Source of the DNA: Eurosta solidaginis
Taxonomy: Eukaryota; Arthropoda; Insecta; Diptera; Tephritidae
Length of the DNA stretch: 64,000 nt
Reading direction: 5' to 3'
Assembly (NCBI RefSeq): GCF_040869045.1
Contig: NC_090319.1
Location: forward strand, 48,828,779 to 48,892,778
Part shown: positions 10,540 through 21,808 of the stretch, in pieces
Layout: every line of letters begins with the position of its first letter
Position numbering within the stretch: position 1 is the first letter of the stretch
Made by a program: the position numbers and the translations under genes
The notes under the pieces: generated by a model
Databases searched by the model: none
What the model was told of the DNA's origin: nothing
The model's input: the letters and a program-made list of their open reading frames with translations, nothing else

Positions 10540-10756
10540 AAATGCAACCTCAAGGAATTTCGCTTTTCGAATTTTTTGTCATCAGTTGGTTGTTTGTTTT
10601 AAATTTATCACCATAATGCAATAAAATCATACAGGTAAAGTCAATATTACAAAACGGAGTCGCATTTGACTAAACTTGCACTCATAAGTTGAAGTGTTGT
10701 TTCTTGACTTATCTGCAGCACTGATTTTTTCAGTACCATAAAAAAAATAATACATT

Positions 10757-11389
10757 CAGGCCTGTTCTGAATTCCGACTCGGAATGAAAAGTAAAACGAC
10801 ATTGATTTCGACTCGGTTTCTATTTGGTGTTCTCAATTCCGATTGTAAAAAATCGATTCGAAGTCGATTTCGAATCGTTTTCATTCCGATTCGGTAACCA
10901 GTTTAATCAGCTGTTTTTGTTTATGTGTTTTGGTTTAAGTATCATAAAATTTTATTTTAATTAAAAAATGCCTGCAGATATGGTTTTTGATGCGCAGACG
11001 CAATAATACGTGCTATTGTGCGTGCGAATCGTAAAAATGCGCTGGATCGGAATTCAGAGCAGGTCGACTTCATTTCGATCAGCATCGATTTGTTTGCCTA
11101 ATAGATTTCTTGATAGAAGTTTTTAAAGAAAGATTTATTATGCCAATTTAACTCAAATTTAAACAAAAAATACACACAACTCTTCCAAATAAAATGAAGA
11201 ATTTAAAAAAAATTATTTGAAAGACAAATATCGCAACATTTGTGTATAATCTGCCAATTAATTTTCATTCCGACTGCTCAGAGGCAATACTTTTCAAACC
11301 GATAATTTTTGGTCGGAATCGAAATTGAGAACACCAATCCATTTCGATTCCGAAAAAATTTATCGGAATCGGAATCCAGAACAGGCCTG
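10757..11389. mobile_element. MITE with CAGGCCTGTTCTG inverted ends
   Basis: The 633-bp element starts CAGGCCTGTTCTGAATTCCGA and ends with the inverted copy ...CCAGAACAGGCCTG. ATT flanks both sides (10754-10756 and 11390-11392), a possible 3-bp target duplication. Both arms are rich in variants of ATTCCGATTCGG, and a third copy near 11040 reads ATCGGAATTCAGAGCAGG. There is no coding capacity. The superfamily is uncertain; 3-bp duplications occur in CACTA and PIF/Harbinger groups. Confidence 0.7.
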
Positions 11390-12607
11390 ATTAATTTCTT
11401 TCTGAGATATGAACTAACGTGCAGCAAAATAATGCCTGCTATCTGTATTTCCTTTTGTGGGAGGACTTATTTTCTTTTCCTGATGAAATGTAACAGTTTT
11501 AGTCAATGGAACTGATTGACTGCATCTTCAGAGTACCACCTTGTGCATGCTAAAGAACATGGAAATATACTGCTGTCGTCATTGAAATAATTGACGATCT
11601 GGATGTTGCGCATGACTATCTGGAAGGCTTGTTATACGAAAACTCTGAATATATGCGTCCAAGACCCAACAGACTACATATGTAAACCAAGCGTTGAGGT
11701 AGGTCCCTTGATCAGAAAGCGGTGGTTGGTGTAAATATATATATGGCGGCAGAGTTGTTACAGCAACGATGCTGCAACAATTCAGTGTTTATAGATTTAC
11801 CTGATGACAACAAAAAATCGCCTTTTTTTAATTTTCTATGCCTGTAAACATTTACACAAACATGAAATACTTCCAGCCGTATGATCAAACCTGATAGACA
11901 TTGTTGGATTTCTCTATCTATCCACCTTCCTCACCTCTGTCCTCTTCCTCTCTTATTTCCTCTCCACTCTGCATTTTCTAGTTTACCCTATTCGGCTCAT
12001 TCAAACGAGTCTATCTCTCACCATTACACTTTATCGTAAACTTATTCTTAATTTTTCTGTTAAAAGTAAAAAAGGGGACTACTTTGTCACGAACCCTTAC
12101 CCTTATTCTTACTTTTACTCTCGCTCTCCATTTTTCTCTTGTTCTTTCTACTTATCGACTTCTCTCCAACTGTCTCTACTTTTTCTTAACATTTTCTCTG
12201 GTTTCTCTATTCTTTTATGCTCCCACTTCCAATGTGGAGATATATCGCTCATTTCCGCACATTATATCGCTAAGGTAGTAAAAAAATAGCAAAATAATAC
12301 CAAAAATGTTCCCTTCCTACTGTTTTAAAATTCATGACCGGATTAGGAGGGCCCTCAAATTTTTTTCTTGTACTTGTCACCTGTCTGGTTTTATTGCGTC
12401 ATGTATAACGACGAAGAACTAAACCCACCAAATTGTTGAAATAATAATTTTTTTATTTTTTTTTTTTGGAAATTTACTCAAAAAAGTGGAAAGTAAAGAT
12501 GCAAATGTGAACATAATTGTATTATTTAAACTTAAATACGTACGTGCTTTAAATACACATTTTTTTTTTTTAATAAATGTAAAGCTAAGCAATTTGATTC
12601 TCATACT
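11390..12607. other. Unassigned region with a pyrimidine-rich stretch at 11930-12270
   Basis: From 11930 to 12270 the + strand is C/T-rich (cctcttcctctcttatttcctctcc), mirroring the purine-rich DNA at 2286-2650. The rest is AT-rich with T and A homopolymers near 12450 and 12560. No gene is recognised. Confidence 0.45.
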
Positions 12608-13371
12608 TGGAACTCTCAAAACTGATCACTACGCCAGTGTTTTATAGATAGATAGATAGAGGAAGAAAACTTTCAGTCATACATATTGTTACGAATATTA
12701 GCAACACTAAGGGTACTGCCATCTCTAAGCCATTGCTAAGCAGCGCCTTGTATGCACATCCATAAATCAATCATTATGTATCTACATAAACGAATCAATC
12801 TTTATGTCTACACATATGTACGTACACGCAGCAGAGAAGCAACGCACAAACACATGCAGATATCTTATCTGAGATATGCAAATATAATTGTGCAAGTGTC
12901 GCTCACAAACACACGCGCATATGAGAGCTATACACGTACATCTGTAGTTATAATTATAGCAGATAACCAACTAGTAGATTCTAGAACAGAAGCGCCAAGA
13001 AGATGCAAGGAGGAAATCAAAGAGTATAAAAGGCCGCGACAGTAGAGGCGCTACATTCAGTTTCGATTAAGCACGTTATCTGTCGAGCAATAGAAGTGTT
13101 ATTTTGAAAGTACTTGAATAAAGGCCATTTTGCATTATTAAATATTGGAGGTATTTATTCAACAGTTTAGTGATTCGAACGTGAGCAGAAGATTGCAAAT
13201 AAGGGGAATTGCAGTAAATTCGTTACAACATTTAAAGTGGAACCATTCGTTTATGGTTATAAAAAAGATTAAATGGGTTGCATATATTTCAAACGGAAAA
13301 TCATATGTACGCAGAAGTGCTCCCTAAACTTTAAAAAGTGTTGAGGTAGTACGGTGATGAAACAGTGCTGG
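12608..13371 (+). pseudogene. Decayed exon of a second CHK-like kinase, split by a solo LTR
   Basis: The left part (12620-12686) matches the exon at 106-369 (GATCACTACGCCAGTGTTTTATA, then a GATA repeat, then GGAAGAAAACTTTCAG). The right part (13227-13371) encodes IKVEPFVYGYKKD, then frameshifts through a segment matching MYKEVLPK and LRQYGDE, ending at GGTTCGAAATGAGT. The donor GT of the functional copy is AT here. It is therefore a dead tandem paralogue. Its other exons were not found downstream in the window. Confidence 0.75.
12687..13226 (+). mobile_element. Solo LTR of the SAP-gag Ty3/gypsy family
   Basis: It starts TGTTACGAATATTAGCAAC and ends AAATTCGTTACA. It carries AGAGTATAAAAGG (TATA at about 13023) and CTTGAATAAAGGCC (poly(A) signal near 13125). 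Flanks ATAT and ACAT are a probable 4-bp duplication with one later change. No internal region remains, as expected after LTR-LTR recombination. It interrupts the kinase pseudo-exon. Confidence 0.82.
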
Positions 13372-13429
13372 GTTCGAAATGAGTTTCGGATGTCGATAAC
13401 TTTTTGATATCAAATCGAAGTTTTCTAGA

Positions 13430-13965
13430 ACCTAGCTTAATTTCTGCATGGAGATCTGATTACTCCGCCACCTCTAACAGCTGGAGCCTTGAACTGGCTT
13501 GCGCAGGATACGAATACAGAACTTTCTCAACTTTTTCTTCCTGCAGCTTGCACTTCCTACACCTGCTGTTACTGATGAGACCTAAGTTGTAAGCATGTTA
13601 TGCCACAAAGCAGTGTCCAGTTAGTCTGCCTATCGTGAACATCACATCTTTACTCTTTAAATTTATAACCAACCTGTCTTCTTTTGATTGTCCCCAAACT
13701 GATTTGGACATCTCATCGAGTACTGCACCACCTTTTGCCAACTCATCGGCATTTTCGTTACCTTCTATCTTTTTATGATCGTAAACCCAATATATGTAGA
13801 TGTATGGTCCGGCTTGAGGGAAGTATCTTCAATGCTTCTTTGCATTCCAGGACACTTCTTGATGAAGTACTGTGTAAGATTACTGCTTTGCAGAGGGTTT
13901 GAGGAGACAAAGGAGTAGGAAGAAAAAATATGGACCGGATGGTCCTAGACTGGATGTTCAAAAAT
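13430..13965 (-). mobile_element. LINE RNase H tail fragment
   Basis: On the minus strand the frame reads VYDHKKIEGNENADELAKGG and AVLDEMSKSVWGQSKED, the C-terminal part of a LINE RNase H, followed by a cysteine-bearing tail (CRKCKLQEE). Stops and frameshifts are present. It is a diverged relative of the fragment at 17320-17890. Confidence 0.6.
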
Positions 13966-14423
13966 GAACCTGGTATGAAATTTGTCTAACAAATCTTGTT
14001 TGTATGAAATTTAGTACTTGGGTAACCTTTTCAATAGCTTAGTATTTGGGTTACTTTACATTATGGGAAGTTAAACAGAGGTTGGGGACTGACATAAGGA
14101 AGAAAAAGGAAGAAGAAGGGTATGGAGAGATGCGAAGGATAGGAAATGTCAGAGTAATAAGTATACTTATTGGTAGGCTTATTTCTTCTTCTTTGAGAAG
14201 TCACAATTTTTCAGAATCGGATCAAACTTAATTTCCATTCTCTTTTTATAAAAGTTATTAAAATAGGAGGGAAAGTGCGAGTAAGAACAATATTAACAAG
14301 TAAAGACGGTACTGTCTTCAGCTGTGCCGATGACTCCATACCTTTAATGAATGGGGCTGAATAATAATCTTATCCCATTCGTAATATCCAAAAAATGGGC
14401 TGTATAAGATATGAAATACATAT
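13966..14423. other. Unassigned, partly purine-rich
   Basis: A purine-rich segment (14090-14160) resembles the G/A stretch at 2286. Nothing else is recognised. Confidence 0.35.
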
Positions 14424-14999
14424 TGTGACGAATATTAGTGACACTAAGTGATATTCACAACACTAGTCTGATGCTAAGTAAATGAAGCCACAACAACAAT
14501 AAAGCAGGCAGTCACTTGTATCTACATAAATGAATCAATTATTATGTCTACACATATGTATGTACGTACACGCAACGGAGAGAGACACACAAACACATGC
14601 ATCTATCTTACCTGTGATACTCCCAAAAGTAGGCAATCGTCTGTGGAAGTATCACTCACATATACACGCGCATGGGCTATACGAGAAACTATAAAAATCA
14701 TGCATCTGTAGTTATAGCTGAGAAATGTATAGCTTGTAAACAAATAGAAAATTCTAGAAATAGAAATGCCTAGAAATATGTCAACGAGGAAATCAAAGAG
14801 TATAAAAGCAGCAGCTGATGCACGACAAATCAGTTTGATTTAAGCACGCTATCTGTCGAGAAGTAGAAGTGTTATTGTGAAGTACTTTAATAAAGATCAT
14901 TTAAAATTACTGAACAGTGGAGTTATTTATTCAACAGTTCAGTGATACGAACGTTAGTAGAAGGTTGCAAATAAGAGGAATTGTACTAAATTCGTAACA
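14424..14999 (+). mobile_element. Solo LTR of the SAP-gag Ty3/gypsy family, ATAT target duplication
   Basis: It starts TGTGACGAATATTAGTGAC and ends CTAAATTCGTAACA. Both flanks are ATAT (14420-14423 and 15000-15003). It holds AGAGTATAAAAGC (TATA at 14801) and TTTAATAAAGATC (near 14890). The match to the other LTRs is strongest at the two ends and at the promoter. Confidence 0.85.
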
Positions 15000-15056
15000 A
15001 TATATAGTGAACAGATGTACATACCTAAACGATTTTCAAAATAAATATAAAATAAA

Positions 15057-15618
15057 ACAAGTAAAGGTGTCTAAGCTCCGGTGTAACCGAACATTATATA
15101 CTCAGTGTGAGCTTCAATCGTACATTTCATTTCAGATAAATTACTTTTCTACATAACACGTGGCACCGACCATTAAAAAAAAATGTCTCCCCATTTGCTC
15201 CTATTATAAAACTTGATAAGTGAAATATCATTGATTCAAAACTATGTTTTGCTAAGTTATAGCTTATTATTCTAGACTACAACTTTGTATATACAAATTT
15301 GTTTTATATCTAAGTTGCCGTGGTCTTTAACCGATCCCGTCCATTTTTACTAGAAATATTTTCTGCTAAGAGGAAAATATGTGTACACAATTTCATTACG
15401 ATACGTTAATTTTTCTTCCAGTTATGGCTCCTAAAACATACAAAATTGCTTAGTCATAAAAGGGGCGGTGCCACGCCCATTTTCATAAATTTTAGTGTTT
15501 TCCAATTTAATTCAATTTAGAAAGTAAAATCTCTTTTCCTTTAAGGACTTACAATTTTGAGTTTCGTGACAAACGTAATATACCATTTCATTTTCATGAA
15601 AGGTATAAAAATATAAAG
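15057..15618 (-). mobile_element. DINE-1-like element, 5' truncated
   Basis: On the + strand it begins with the reversed 3' end, ACAAGTAAAGGTGTC, the hairpin (here CTCCGGTGTAACCGAAC) and CATTATATACTCAG. It continues with the GTGGCACCG and CCACGCCCATTTT blocks (15470). It breaks off near 15618 without the family's other end. Confidence 0.68.
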
Positions 15619-16362
15619 AAAATAAAGAGACAGACGGAAATAATATGCAATGGCTTTAATTAAATTGGAATAATTTGTATATCGGATTCAACCGCAACGA
15701 AGCGAGGGAGGGTTAGCTAGTGGTAAAAAACACTTAATTGGAAAGTTTGCGGTGTTTTTCTTTTGGATATTCAATATATGCTAAATCAAATTTAATAATC
15801 AATTATTTACCTACATTGATTTTCCGTATCCACTGAAGAGGGGTTTTAAGGGAATGTTTCGAGGTATATCGGATGTCTGCTCATAGCTACAGCCATAAGG
15901 AAGAGTAGACAAATCAATTTGAAGGAAACTGCAAAAAAACGTGACAGCAGTAATAAATGACAACCATTCACAAAAAGCAACGAATGGCCCCTGGCCTTTA
16001 CAACCACACCAACCAAATATCGACAAGTGACAGTCATTTGTTTGCCAGCGTCGCGCCGCACTTTGTTCTCTTAAAATGAAATAGACCGTTAAGCAGAAGC
16101 GACTACTAGTACTTCCTTCCGCTGCGCCAACTAATCTAGCTATCCATAGTGGGAAAAAAAAATACTTTGCAAGCCCACAGCACTAAAATCATTTAGTTAG
16201 TATCGTCTGAAGAGAAATCACATCAAATTAGAAAACGATATTTTAGGTTGTGTTGATTTTTCTTTATTTCTAAAGTTTGAAGGATAGCAGGTTTTGTTGT
16301 CTGTCTAAAAATTGGACTGCGCTTAAATTAAAATAATTTGAAAGGACGATTCGCAAAAATAT
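15619..16362. other. Unassigned
   Basis: Contains short overlapping open frames at 15811-16061 without recognisable domains. No repeat ends were identified. Confidence 0.35.
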
Positions 16363-17290
16363 GATTAGGTTAGGTTAGGTTAAGATGGCGTGTGTGGGTA
16401 TTATCCACACTTCTACTCGGAGACATTTTTGTCCATTGCGATTGCCCTTAGTAAGTGCAGGGTGGCGGCACATTCGTTTAACCCCCTTACCCCTTATTGG
16501 CCCTCAACAAACCACTTGCTTTCCCTGATGAACCCAAGAAGAAGCGAGGCGTGCACCTTCCCAACCTCTGAGAAATATGAGCCTTCTTCTTTGAAGCGCC
16601 GGACATCGGAAGAGAAAGTGGTAGATCGACACCTCGTCTTCCTCATCCTGACAGCTTCTGCAAAGGGAGCTTGCTGGTATTCGCCACAGTCGAAGCATTG
16701 ATGCGACAACACAATGACCTGTGATGACACCCATAAGTACCCTCACCGGAGATTTATTCAGTTTGAGAAGGAAGCCTGTGCCTTTTCTATCCAAGCATGG
16801 TCATAAGGACCTTGAGACTTCGCAGTTAACCCTTTTGGTCCATAGCAAGTCCGTTTCCCTGATCTCATATTCCTCGATTCTCCCCAGGAGATAACTCAGC
16901 GGTGGTCGGACGGAGCTGTCCACCTCACTTATGTCCAAATCGGAACCTTTCCTAGCCATCTCATCTGCGAGTTCATTCCCTTCAATAACGCTGTGCTCAG
17001 AGACCCAGCAAGGGGAGATATTGAGATGACTTATAGAAGCCAGAGAGGCTCTACGCCTCCGCACGATATCCGATTTTATAATGTTGGACTCTAATACCCT
17101 TAAGATGGTTTAGCTATCAACAAAGATTGTTACGTCCGTGTCGGAGACCACACTATCTTGAAGCAGCTTTGCTGCTCTGTCTGTGGCATATACCTCAGCC
17201 TGGAATACACAGCATGCGTCATGAAGTCGGAGTGATTGGTTTAACTGTAGATTCCAAGTCTTATCGATAAAGTTTAAAGCTGTAAATTTC
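16363..17290 (-). mobile_element. LINE 3' end: RNase H, cysteine tail and (TTAGG)n terminus
   Basis: On the minus strand from 17230 the frame reads LRLHDACCVFQAEVYATDRAAKLL, FVDS-stop-TILRVLES, then SEHSVIEGNELADEMARKGSDL. These are the FQAE, DS-Q and NELAD motifs of LINE RNase H. A tail CRSCQDEEDEVSIYHFLFRCP (about 16680) is a CCHC-like knuckle found after RNase H in this group. The element ends at 16363-16380 in three TTAGG units instead of poly(A). A stop replaces the Gln after the catalytic Asp region. Confidence 0.72.
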
Positions 17291-17319
17291 GCTTACGACG
17301 GTTAGCTTAGGTACCAGGA

Positions 17320-17890
17320 CTTATGTTAGAAAACAACTCTATACTAATGGCAAATACTAGAAGTTTCCCAGGACCTAACTGAATTGCTCCTAGGATATCT
17401 TGCAACTCTGCCGCCCTAGTAGCCCCTAGAACACGAACACAGAACATACTCAATCATTGCTCTCTGCAGCTCGAAATTCCTACATCGGTTGTTACCGACG
17501 AGGACTAACGTATAAGCAGAATATAGTGCTCTGTTAGTATGCCCATCGCGAGCTTTAATTCTTCTCTCTTTGCTGATATGAGCAACTTTGTGAGTCTAAC
17601 GTAGTAGGATTTACACATACTACTGGAATTTTGCAGCTCCGCGCTTCTGTACGCACCCTTGCTGCTTGATGGATCATAAGCAACTCATGTCTGTCAGATT
17701 GGGACGTCTACCGTCGATTCGTAGAGTGCTGCGCCCTCCCTTGCCAACTCATCGACATTTTCGTTATCTTCTTATCATTTATGACCGGGTGCCCAGTATA
17801 GATTTGTGTTCCGGTCTGAGCGAAGTATCTCCAATGCTTCCAAGACACTTCATGATGAAGTACTGTGTGAGAATTTATCCTTAGGACATT
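17320..17890 (-). mobile_element. LINE RNase H tail fragment, relative of 13430-13965
   Basis: The order of segments matches that at 13430-13965 over about 500 bp (for example TTGCCAACTCATCG and ATTTTCGTTA). Translation on the minus strand gives NVDELARE-like sequence broken by stops. It is old and non-functional. Confidence 0.55.
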
Positions 17891-18722
17891 TTTATAAAAA
17901 CTTTTGCAACTATATTTGTGAGACTTTTTTCGTCTGTAGGGACGAAATCTTTTTTATTGGTATTTGGTTCCCGACTTTATCTGTAAAAATAAAAGTGATG
18001 AGAATTTATTTGGAACTCCTCGCATATGAGTAACGGGCATTAGCTAGTATTATAATAACTTTTCTGTAGTCTTGCCAATCACTGGTCCAAAATGTATTAA
18101 CTCTGCAAACACAGAACTTCACAGCAGGGGGTTTAATCACTTCAGGCGTTTTGAAGTTCCTCTTTTGTCACTTATTTCGCCAATTACCATGCGACATGTT
18201 GTGGAGTTCTGCAATCAATCAAATCAGCACGCGCCGGAATTAGATTTTTTGTTATTGTGTGTAGTAAACCATTTTTAACGGATATCGAGAGATATGTAGC
18301 AAACTAAAATGAATTTCTCTGAAAATACACATAACTAAATACTCACAATTCAAATGGATATTTCAATGTTTTTCGAAACTTACTTGATTACGCTAGTAAT
18401 TGGTTGCACGTTTTGGGGAGGATTAGGAGCGCGTACATATTTCTATCGAATCTTATTGATCAGATAGTAGTTAATATTTGGAAGAGCGTGGAAAGCATTT
18501 GAATAAGCGCAACTTAAATTAAATTAGGCATGAAAATGTCATGAAATTGAGTGTGTAATAGCTTTTAGATGAAATAAAATTAAGTCGATATTTTTGTACG
18601 TAGCGGTAATAAAGTGTAGCCATTGCGTATTTAAAGCCCATGGTTGGTACGCAACATCAATGAGAGTTTAGAAAGTATAAAGAGCTAAGAACTAGTATCA
18701 TAATTAAAATAAAGTTTAAAGC
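17891..18722. other. Unassigned AT-rich sequence
   Basis: No domain, repeat end or tandem structure was recognised. Confidence 0.35.
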
Positions 18723-18873
18723 TATCCCCCGATTTACACGGAAGATCGGTTCCGGACAAACCGGGTAAAGTGAAAAACCCAATTCAGTCATTTATTTAAA
18801 AAACTTAAAACTAAGTATTCTTTGACCAAAAAATAACTAACTTCCGTAGTGAACTCATTCTACATTAGAAACA

Positions 18874-21722
18874 AACAAGTAAGGAAGGCTAAGTTCGGGT
18901 GTAACCGAACATTACATACTCAGTTGAGAGCTATGGAGACAAAATAAGTGAAAATCACCATGTAGGAAAATGCACCTAGGGTATCCCTGGAATGTGGTTG
19001 CATGACATGTGTATCAAATGAAAGGCACTAAAGATTATTTTATGAGAGAGTGGGCCATAGTTCTATAGGTGGACGCCATTTAGGGATATCGCCATAAAGG
19101 TGCATCAGGGTTGACTCTAGAATTTGTTTGTGCGATATAGGTAACAAATGAAAGATGTTACTGAGCATTTTAAGAGGGAGTGGGCCTTAGGTCTATAGGT
19201 GGACGGCTTTTCGAGATTTCGCCATAAAGGTGGACCAAGGGTGACTCTAGAATGTTTGTACGATATGGGTATCAAACGAAAGGTGTTACTGAGCATTTTA
19301 AAAGGGAGTGGACATTAGGTCTATAGGTGGACGCCTTTTCGAGATATCGCCATTAAGGTGGACCAAGGCTGACTCTAGAATGTTTGTACGATATGGGTAT
19401 CAAACGAAAGGTGTTACTGAGCATTTTAAAAGGGAGTGGACCTTAGGTCTATAGGTGGACGCCTTTTCGAGATATCGCCAATAAGGTGGGCCAGGGGTGA
19501 CTCTAGAATGTTTGTACGATATGGGTAACACACGAAAGGTGTTACTGAGCATTTTAAAAGGGAGTGGACCTTAGGTCTATAGGTGGACGCCTTTTCGAGA
19601 TATCGCCATTAAGGTGGACCAAGGCTGACTCTAGAATGTTTGTACGATATGGGTATCAAACGAAAGGTGTTACTGAGCATTTTAAAAGGGAGTGGACCTT
19701 AGGTCTATAGGTGGACGCCTTTTCGAGATATCGCCTTAAAGGTGGACCAAGGGTGACTCTAGAATGTTTGTACGATATGGGTATCAAACGAAAGGTGTTA
19801 CTAAGCATTTTAAAAGGGAGTGGACCTTAGGTCTATAGGTGGACGCCTTTTCGAGATATCGCCATTAAGGTGGACCAAGGCTGACTCTAGAATGTTTGTA
19901 CGATATGGGTATCAAACGAAAGGTGTTACTGAGCATTTTAAAAGGGAGTGGACCTTAGGTCTATAGGTGGACGCCTTTTCGAGATATCGCCATTAAGGTG
20001 GACCAAGGCTGACTCTAGAATGTTTTTACGATATGGGTATCAAACGAAAGGTGTTACTGAGCATTTTAAAAGGGAGTGGACCTTAGGTCTATAGGTGGAC
20101 GCCTTTTCGAGATATCGCCATAAAGGTGGACTAAGGGTGACTCTAGAATGTTTGTACGATATGGGTATCAAACGAAAGGTGTTACTGAGCATTTTAAAAG
20201 GGAGTGGACCTTAGGTCTATAGGTGGACGCCTTTTCGAGATATCGCCATTAAGGTGGACCAAGGCTGACTCTAGAATGTTTTTACGATATGGGTATCAAA
20301 CGAAAGGTGTTACTGAGCATTTTAAAAGGGAGTGGACCTTAGGTCTATAGGTGGACGCCTTTTCAAGATATCGCCATAAAGGTGGGCCAGGGGTGACTCT
20401 AGAATGTGTTTGTACCATATGGGTATCAAATTTAAGGTATTAATGGGGCTTTTAAAAGGAAGTGGTGGTAGTTGTATATGTGAAGGCGTTTTCCAGATAT
20501 CGACCAAAATGTGGACCAGGGTGACCCAGAACATCATCTGTTGGGTACCGCTAATTTATTTATATATGCAATACCACGAACAGTATTCCTGCCAAGATTC
20601 CAAGGGCTGTTGATTTCGCCCAGCAGAGCTTTTTCATTTTCTTCTACTTAATATGGTAGCTGTCACACCCATTTTACAAAGTTTTCTAAAGTTATATTTT
20701 GCGTCAATAAACCAATCAAATTACCATGTTTCATCCTTTTTTTCGTATTTGGTATAGAATTATGGCATTTTTTTTTTCATTTTTCGTAATTTTCGATATC
20801 GAAAACGTGGGCATGGTTTTAGTCGGATTTCGGCCAGTTTTTATACCAAGATAAAGTGAGTTCAGATAAGTACGTGGTCTAAGTTTAGTAAAGATATATC
20901 GGCTTTTGTTCAAGTTATCGTGTTAACGGCCGAGCGGAAGGACTGACGGTGGACTGTGTTTAAAAACTGGGCATGGCTTGAACTTGCGGAGCCACGCCCA
21001 TTTTGAAATTTTCTTTTATTTTTGTATTTTGTTGCACCACATCATTACTGGAGTTGAATGTTGACATAATTTACTTATATACAATAAAGATATTAAATTT
21101 TTTGTTAAAATTTGACTTTTAAAAAAAGTTTTTTTTAAAAAGTGGGTGTGTTCTTCATCCGATTTTGCTCATTTTTATTTAGCACATATATAGTAACGTT
21201 CCTGCCAAATTTCATCATGATATCTTCAACGACTGCCAAATTACAGCTTGCAAAACTTTTAAATTACCTTCTTTTAAAAGTGGGCGGTGCCACGCCCATT
21301 GTCCAAAAAATTACTACTTTTCTATTCTATGTCATAAGGTAAACCCACCTAACAAGTTTCATCGCTTTATCCGTCTTTGACGATGAATTATCGCATTTTT
21401 TCGGTTTTTAGAAATTTTCGATATCGAAAAAGTAGGCGTGGTTATAGTCCGATATCGTTCATTTTAAATAGCGATCTGGGATGAGTGCCCAGGAACCTAC
21501 ATACCAAATTTCATCAATATACCTCAAAATTTACTCAAGTTATCGTTTTAACGGACAGACGGACGGACGTACGGACATGGCTCAATCAATTTTTTTTCGA
21601 TACTGATGATTTTGATATATGGAAGTCTATATCTATCTCGATTCCTTTATACCTGTACAACCATCCGTTATCCAATCAAAGTTAATATACTCTGTAAGCT
21701 CTGCTCAACTGAGTATAAAAAA
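18874..21722 (-). mobile_element. Long DINE-1-like element with 128-bp core array, inside the Tigger element
   Basis: On the + strand it begins with the reversed 3' end (AACAAGTAAGGAAGGC, hairpin GTTCGGGTGTAACCGAAC, CATTACATACTCAG) and finishes with the reversed 5' end (AGCTCTGCTCAACTGAGTATAAAA). CCACGCCCAT, CGGACGGACGTACGG and GTGGGCG blocks lie at 20990-21575. Subterminal inverted motifs (ACTCAG/CTGAGT) occur at both ends, as in DINE-1. AGAAACA flanks it on both sides (18867-18873 and 21723-21729), which is unexpected for a Helentron. It has no coding region. Confidence 0.75.
18985..20402. repeat. 128-bp tandem array, nine exact-length units
   Basis: The motif GACTCTAGAATG begins units at 19243, 19371, 19499, 19627, 19755, 19883, 20011, 20139, 20267 and 20395, every step being 128 bp. 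A more diverged 130-bp unit precedes (19113) and a partial one before that. Units differ by a few bases and fall into two types (CCAAGGCTGAC versus CCAAGGGTGAC or similar), often alternating. Other DINE-1 copies in the window carry only single, diverged units. Confidence 0.92.
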
Positions 21723-21808
21723 AGAAACACAGCATTTTTCATATTACATATTACATACAGTTAAAAAGTTCAGGTATGTATTAAGTTTATTCGGATCCGC
21801 TAACAGAT

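Noticed and set aside
12752..13045. 97-residue open frame on the + strand
   Set aside because: It lies wholly within a solo LTR, shared in part by the other LTRs, with no domain.
16363..16380. TTAGG repeats as an interstitial telomere
   Set aside because: Only about three units, and they coincide with the 3' end of a LINE. Flies lack TTAGG telomeres.
18985..20402. CRISPR-like array
   Set aside because: Units are contiguous 128-bp repeats without unique spacers, in an insect transposon.
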